From Verrucomicrobiota bacterium (GTDB lineage: Bacteria > Verrucomicrobiota > Verrucomicrobiia > Opitutales > Opitutaceae), in the NCBI GenBank assembly GCA_023430825.1, contig JAEYYL010000190.1, positions 1-9,065 on the forward strand: 9,065 nucleotides of DNA, read 5' to 3'. Positions 5,392 through 9,065 of this stretch are shown piece after piece; position 1 is the stretch's first letter, and every line of letters starts with the position of its first letter. Position numbers and translations under genes: made by a program. Below the pieces are notes generated by a model. The model saw nothing but the letters and a program-made list of their open reading frames with translations, was not told the DNA's origin and did not search any database.

Positions 5392-6056
5392 TGCGCCAAC
5401 GGCGCATTGATTTCCGCAAAATCCCGCACGCGTTCGAAATCTCCCAGCACCTCCGCGTCGTGGCTCACCAGCAAAAGCGCCGCGCCATTTTCGCGACACA
5501 CTTCGCGGATCAGCTTCAACGCTTCATGCGCATGCTTGCGGTCGAGATTGCCCGTCGGCTCATCCGCGAGCACCAGCCGCGGCCGGTTCGCCAGCGCGCG
5601 CGCCACCGCCACCCGCTGCTGTTGCCCCGTCGAAAGCTGACGCGGAAAATGCTGCAGCCGCGCCCCGAGCCCGACGCGTTCCAAAAGTTCCTTCGCATGC
5701 GCGCGATCCGCCCCGCGCGGGCCGAACGACATCCCGAGCACCACGTTCTCCAGCACCGTATAGCCCTGGAGGAGGTTGAACGTCTGAAAAATATAACCGA
5801 TCCGCTCGGCCCGCAGCCGGTCGCGCCCCGCCTCGGCCAACGCCGTCATCTCCGCGCCGTCCACGCTCACGCGACCCGCATCCGCGGCGAGGATACCCGC
5901 GATCAGATGCAAAAACGTCGTCTTCCCCGACCCGCTCTCGCCGCGCAACGCGACTTGCTCCCCCGCGCCCACCGCAAATGCCGGCACATCGACGATATCG
6001 ACCCGCTCGCCATCCGGCGCGACGAACGATTTTTTTAGTTGAGCGACGTCGAGCAT
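5358..6056 (-). CDS. ABC transporter ATP-binding protein, LolD/MacB type, zrmB-like
   Basis: A 232-residue cytoplasmic ATPase with every nucleotide-binding motif intact: Walker A GESGSGKTT (39-47), Q-loop Q91, signature LSTGQQQRV (141-149), Walker B LVLADEP (161-167) with catalytic E166, the D-loop region GNLD (169-172) and switch H199. The signature and length fit the LolD/MacB/FtsE group that pairs with FtsX-type permeases such as the one encoded next. The start at 6056 (MLDVAQLKKSF) is chosen because family members begin just before the first strand; ATG at 6080 would add eight Arg-rich residues encoded by a hairpin. No good Shine-Dalgarno site precedes either. The last residues, KLQAPRTKLQ, are encoded by the right arm of the CTCCAAG inverted repeat and are probably not functional. 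It is first in the three-gene minus-strand cluster. Confidence 0.9.
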   Translation of the reverse strand: MLDVAQLKKSFVAPDGERVDIVDVPAFAVGAGEQVALRGESGSGKTTFLHLIAGILAADAGRVSVDGAEMTALAEAGRDRLRAERIGYIFQTFNLLQGYTVLENVVLGMSFGPRGADRAHAKELLERVGLGARLQHFPRQLSTGQQQRVAVARALANRPRLVLADEPTGNLDRKHAHEALKLIREVCRENGAALLLVSHDAEVLGDFERVRDFAEINAPLAQKLQAPRTKLQ

Positions 6057-6060
6057 GCTT

Positions 6061-6094
6061 CGAGTTGAGCGAAGACGCATCCCCGCTCAATTCG
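6061..6094 (-). promoter_or_regulatory. 11-bp-stem hairpin just ahead of the ATPase start
   Basis: CGAGTTGAGCG (6061-6071) pairs with CGCTCAATTCG (6084-6094) over 11 base pairs including one G-T wobble, leaving a 12-base loop. In the minus-strand transcript the stem ends four bases before the ATG at 6056, and the alternative ATG at 6080 sits in the loop. It would occlude the ribosome binding region, so it could be a translational control element. It could equally be a fragment of a dispersed repeat. Confidence 0.45.
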
Positions 6095-6125
6095 TTTCGC
6101 CCGGAAATCGCCGTTGGACCCGCCC

Positions 6126-6164
6126 GACATGGCTCGCTGCGTGAGCAGCGGGATCGATGATCCC
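6126..6164. repeat. second copy of the REP-like hairpin
   Basis: Bases 6126-6156 match 3324-3354 at 30 of 31 positions (the difference is A at 6129 against G at 3327), including the hairpin CTCGCTGC-GTGA-GCAGCGGG (6133-6152). Here the unit continues into GGGATC-GAT-GATCCC (6150-6164), a second overlapping stem absent from the first copy; the two stems share GGG and are mutually exclusive. The GGTAGG outer arms of the 3292-3389 element are missing, so this is a shorter form. It lies in the non-coding region before the ABC cluster. Confidence 0.75.
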
Positions 6165-6221
6165 CAGCACCAACCAAGATTCAGCCGACTAAAAACAAAC
6201 CCCTTCCTCCCGCGACGGCGC

Positions 6222-6238
6222 TCGCTCCCGCGGAGCGA
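6222..6238 (-). terminator. possible terminator hairpin after the lipoprotein gene
   Basis: TCGCTCC (6222-6228) pairs with GGAGCGA (6232-6238) across a three-base loop, 67 bases after the lipoprotein stop on the minus strand. The minus strand becomes T-rich (GTTTGTTTTT) only about 20 bases later, so this is not a textbook intrinsic terminator. No other candidate lies between the lipoprotein gene and the ABC cluster. Confidence 0.25.
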
Positions 6239-6304
6239 ACCCACGCGACAACACCCGCGTGTTTCGCCGCCGCGGTTCGAATGGGCAAATTCAAAAGCGA
6301 TCGT

Positions 6305-6715
6305 TCAGTCCCAGTAACCTTCGTAGTAGCGATACGCGCCGCCTTCCGCATCCCAGCGCGGCGGAATCCACGTCGCGCCCGACGTCGGCGGCACCGTCCA
6401 GCGGCCGGCGATCCATTCATAGCGATTGTTGCGCCAGGTCCAGTAACCCGGCACCCACACGTGATTCGAAGACGGACGCTGCGGCACGACTTCCGACTGC
6501 GCCGTGGGCGGCGCCTGCGTGACGACGATGGTGGCTTGACCGGTGGCCGTCGGCGTCGGCGTAGCGACGACGACCGGCGGATTCGACGCCACGACCGGCG
6601 CCCCGGGAGGCGGCGCGGACACGACGTGTGAAGTGGGCTCAGTGGCGCAACCGCTGCCAAAAATGGCCGCCGCACCACTCAACGCCAGAAGGGGAAGGAT
6701 CGTTGAGGTTTTCAT
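6305..6715 (-). CDS. small lipoprotein with YxWxxGxW-type repeats
   Basis: A 136-residue protein. The ATG at 6715 has GGAG (6722-6725) six bases upstream, and the frame then opens with a lipoprotein-type signal: K2, the hydrophobic LPLLALSGAAAIF, and C23 in GSGC as the probable lipidated Cys (the -3 residue is atypical). A low-complexity Pro/Val/Thr/Ala linker (about 27-75) leads to a C-terminal block of aromatic repeats: HVWVPGYW (85-92), YEWIAGRW (99-106), TWIPPRW (115-121) and YRYYEGYW (128-135). Such WxPGxW/YxWxxGxW repeats occur in small envelope proteins of unknown function; the linker plus compact aromatic head suggests a surface or periplasm-facing module on a membrane anchor. It lies 131 bases after the S9 peptidase gene on the same strand. 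Longer in-frame starts upstream lack both the ribosome site and the signal. Confidence 0.82.
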   Translation of the reverse strand: MKTSTILPLLALSGAAAIFGSGCATEPTSHVVSAPPPGAPVVASNPPVVVATPTPTATGQATIVVTQAPPTAQSEVVPQRPSSNHVWVPGYWTWRNNRYEWIAGRWTVPPTSGATWIPPRWDAEGGAYRYYEGYWD

Positions 6716-6846
6716 AACTCGCTCCACAGACCCGTGAAACAGTGCCCGGTTCTTCAGCAAAACCCCGATCCGATCCCTCACCCCCATCCAGCCGCCCCGG
6801 CAAGATCCGCCGCAACATGCCCGGTGTGCGGCCCTCCGCGCGCCGC

Positions 6847-8976
6847 TCAATCTCCCTTTCCCCGCGGCCGCCCCAGCTTCTCCCACAAAAACGCAAACGT
6901 CCGCGCCACACGCGTCGCGAGCTGCTCGCTCGTCACGCTGCCGTGATGCCCCCCCTCGGTGTTCTCGTAATAGTCCACCGCATAGCCCATCGCCGCCATC
7001 TTCGCCGCCATCTTACGCGCATGTCCCGGATGCACCCGGTCGTCGCGCGTCGTCGTGTAGAACATGATCGGCGGCAGCTTCATCCCGTCGCGAAGATTCT
7101 GATACGGGGAATATTTCCCGAGATAGGCCCACTCCTCCGGCACGTCCGGATTGCCGTATTCCGCCATCCAACTCGCTCCCGCCAGCAGCCGGTGATACCG
7201 CTGCATGTCGACCAGCGGATTCCCGCACACGATCGCGCCATACAGCTCGGGATGCCGCAGCATCGTCGCCGTCACGAGCAGCCCGCCGTTGCTCCGTCCC
7301 TCGATGCCGAGCCGCTCCGGCGTCGTGATCTTTCGCGCGGCGAGGTCGCGCGCCACCGCCTCGAAGTCCTCGAAGCTCTTGTAATGATTCTCCTTCAATG
7401 CCGCCCGGTGCCACTGCGGCCCAAACTCCCCGCCGCCGCGAATGTTCGCCAGCACGAACACCCCGCCGCGCTCCAGCCACAGCCTTCCGTAAACGCCGTG
7501 CAGCTGCTCATACGAACCCGAATACGACGGCGTCAGCGCGTTCTCGAATCCGCCATAGGAGAACATCCACACCGGCCACGTGCCGTCGAACGCCATGCCC
7601 TTCGGCCCGACCACGAAATACGGCACCTGCGTCCCGTCCGCCGACGTGCACCAGAACTGCCGCGCCTCGAACCGTTCGCCGTCGAACGACGGCGGCTGCG
7701 TCTTCATCCGCTCCACGGTTCCTCCGTCTCCAGAAACCCGATACAGCGTCGGCGGCGTGGTGAACGACTCGTATTTCACCCACGCGTCGCCCGTCGCCTC
7801 ATCCACCGCCACGACCTCCAGCGCGCCGTTTTCCGGAAACGCGATCGTCTCCCCGCGCCAGCCGCCCTCGGCGCCCGGCGTGAAGCGATCCAGCCGCCCG
7901 CGCACGTTGTCCAGCATCGCCACGAAAATCCCGTCGCGCCCCGCTTGCACGTCCTGCACCACCAGGCTGCCGCTCCCGGCCACGACCCGCTCGATCGCGC
8001 CCGCGCCGCCGCGCAGCGCCGCCGGGTCGGCCACCACCACCGAGCCCGCCGCAAACGTCTCGCCGCCGCGCGTCCAATCCTCCTTCAGCCAGATCGCCAG
8101 CCGCCCTCCCCACGCATCCATCACGCTCGCCGTCTCCGGAATTTCGAGGCGCACCCGCTCGTCTCCGACAATCTGGAAAACACTCCTCGTCCAAAACGTC
8201 TTCCCTTCCGTGATCAGGTGAACCGCTTCCGCTCCCGAGCCCAGCCGCTGCGCCAACGCCCACACCGCCTCCTTCGGCGCCTCGTGCAGCGTCTCCGCCG
8301 CGCTCAGGGGTGTGCCCCGCCGCCACCGTTTCACGATTCGCGGATAACCCGAATCCGTCAGCGTGCCCGGTCCGAAATCCGTCGCCACATACAACGCGTC
8401 CGCCTCGCACCACGCGACGCGCGACTTCGCCACCGGCACCACGAAGCCGTCCTCCACGAACGCTTTTTTCTCCGCATCGAACTCCCGCCACTCGCCCGCA
8501 TCGCCGCCGCCCGGCGACAGCAAAATCAGACACCGCGTCTCGTCCGGCCGCCGCCAGGTCGCCCCGCCAAACGCCCACGCTTTTCCCTCGCTCGCCGCGA
8601 GCGCATCGACGTCGAGCACCGTTTCCCACCGCGGATTCTCCTTGCCCAACTCGTCCGGCGTCGTGCGCCGGTAAAGTCCGCGCGGGTGCGTCTCGTCCTG
8701 CCAGAAATTATACAAATAACCGCCGTGCGGCTCGACCGCCGGCAAACGCGAACTGGCGTTCAACACGGCCAGGGCATCGCGCTGCAGCGCCGCATACTCC
8801 GGGCGCGCCCTCAACCGTTGCGCCGTCGCCTCGTTTTGCTCCGCGACCCACGCCAGCGCGCGTTCGCTCTCGATTTCCTCGAGCCAGAGATACGGGTCGT
8901 CCGCCGCCGCCAGCGCCCAACCCGCCGCGCCCACCGTCATGACCGCCGCCGCCCGAAACCAACGCATCGTTCGCAT
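6847..8976 (-). CDS. exported S9A prolyl-oligopeptidase-family serine peptidase
   Basis: A 709-residue protein with a Sec signal peptide (R2/R5/R8, the core AAAVMTVGAAGWALA, cleavage near residue 24-25), so it acts in the periplasm or outside the cell. The mature start DDPYLWLEEIES is the hallmark N-terminus of S9A peptidases. A beta-propeller region (about 75-430) is followed by the alpha/beta-hydrolase domain. The nucleophile is S562 in GIEGRSNGGLL, the acid is D645 or D646 in TTTRDDRVHPGH, and the base is H677 in EGGHHGS. NIRGGGEFGPQWH (511-523) matches the conserved S9A segment. It should cut short peptides, typically after proline, for nutrient recovery. The length is normal for an S9A enzyme with a leader. 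ATG at 8976 keeps a good n-region; ATG at 8967 is an equally possible start. Neither has a strong ribosome site. Confidence 0.92.
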   Translation of the reverse strand: MRTMRWFRAAAVMTVGAAGWALAAADDPYLWLEEIESERALAWVAEQNEATAQRLRARPEYAALQRDALAVLNASSRLPAVEPHGGYLYNFWQDETHPRGLYRRTTPDELGKENPRWETVLDVDALAASEGKAWAFGGATWRRPDETRCLILLSPGGGDAGEWREFDAEKKAFVEDGFVVPVAKSRVAWCEADALYVATDFGPGTLTDSGYPRIVKRWRRGTPLSAAETLHEAPKEAVWALAQRLGSGAEAVHLITEGKTFWTRSVFQIVGDERVRLEIPETASVMDAWGGRLAIWLKEDWTRGGETFAAGSVVVADPAALRGGAGAIERVVAGSGSLVVQDVQAGRDGIFVAMLDNVRGRLDRFTPGAEGGWRGETIAFPENGALEVVAVDEATGDAWVKYESFTTPPTLYRVSGDGGTVERMKTQPPSFDGERFEARQFWCTSADGTQVPYFVVGPKGMAFDGTWPVWMFSYGGFENALTPSYSGSYEQLHGVYGRLWLERGGVFVLANIRGGGEFGPQWHRAALKENHYKSFEDFEAVARDLAARKITTPERLGIEGRSNGGLLVTATMLRHPELYGAIVCGNPLVDMQRYHRLLAGASWMAEYGNPDVPEEWAYLGKYSPYQNLRDGMKLPPIMFYTTTRDDRVHPGHARKMAAKMAAMGYAVDYYENTEGGHHGSVTSEQLATRVARTFAFLWEKLGRPRGKGD

Positions 8977-9055
8977 CCGCCCACGGAATCACGAAACCCC
9001 GCCCGCGCACGAAAAAACCTTCCGGGCGTCGGGCGGCCATCTCCGCCCCCCCGGA

Positions 9056-9065
9056 GGTAGGAGCC
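9056..9065. repeat. probable first bases of another REP-like element
   Basis: GGTAGGAGCC at the very end of the window matches the left edge of the 3292-3389 element (GGTAGGCGCC) at 9 of 10 positions and the inverted right edge at GGTAGGAG. It lies upstream of the peptidase gene. The window cuts it off, so the identification rests on ten bases. Confidence 0.35.

Noticed and set aside
7443..7460. TGTTC...GAACA pair inside the peptidase gene
   Set aside because: The spacer is eight bases instead of four and it lies mid-gene, so it is not a LexA box.
6742..9060. 772-codon plus-strand open frame opposite the peptidase
   Set aside because: It is the shadow of the S9A gene. The product is an Arg/Pro/His-rich low-complexity sequence with no motif, while the opposite strand encodes a complete catalytic triad and signal peptide.
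1..9065. CRISPR array, tRNA, rRNA, transposase, phage or toxin-antitoxin genes
   Set aside because: I looked for direct-repeat arrays, cloverleaf-like segments and typical protein motifs on both strands and found none.

Overview
This is a GC-rich chromosomal window with six protein-coding genes. I see no rRNA, tRNA, CRISPR array, transposase or phage gene. The best guess for the source is a Verrucomicrobia bacterium, probably Opitutaceae-like. Three things point there: the strong GC bias at third codon positions; a palindrome at 1400-1413 that exactly matches TGTTC-N4-GAACA, the form I recall for the Verrucomicrobia LexA motif; and dispersed palindromic repeats with CTCCAAG heptads, which I recall from such genomes. 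This assignment is inference and was not checked by any search.

Layout from left to right. A C/G homopolymer (6-24) precedes the end of a minus-strand gene for an exported TPR protein (43-879). A long divergent intergenic region (880-1406) follows. It holds a perfect 9-5-9 operator-like inverted repeat (1246-1268) and, at its right edge, the LexA-box-like palindrome, which overlaps the GTG start of a plus-strand radical SAM protein of the PA0069 / spore-photoproduct-lyase-like type (1407-2486). That protein ends in QLELF, a sliding-clamp-binding pentapeptide. A HAD hydrolase (2551-3249) follows on the same strand, possibly in the same transcript. Together these suggest a DNA-damage-inducible unit.

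A composite REP-like palindromic element (about 3253-3389) fills the convergent gap before a minus-strand three-gene cluster. In transcription order the cluster is an ABC ATPase (6056-5358), an FtsX/MacB-type permease (5233-4028) and an exported DUF3299 protein (3923-3414). The set resembles the zinc-responsive Pseudomonas zrmBCD genes without the zrmA partner. A 139-bp inverted repeat of CTCCAAG heptads lies between ATPase and permease and encodes the last residues of the ATPase. A strong hairpin precedes the ATPase start, and a second copy of part of the REP-like element lies further upstream.

The right third carries a small lipoprotein with YxWxxGxW-type repeats (6305-6715) and an exported S9A prolyl-oligopeptidase-family serine peptidase (6847-8976), both on the minus strand. 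The window ends in what looks like the first bases of another repeat copy.
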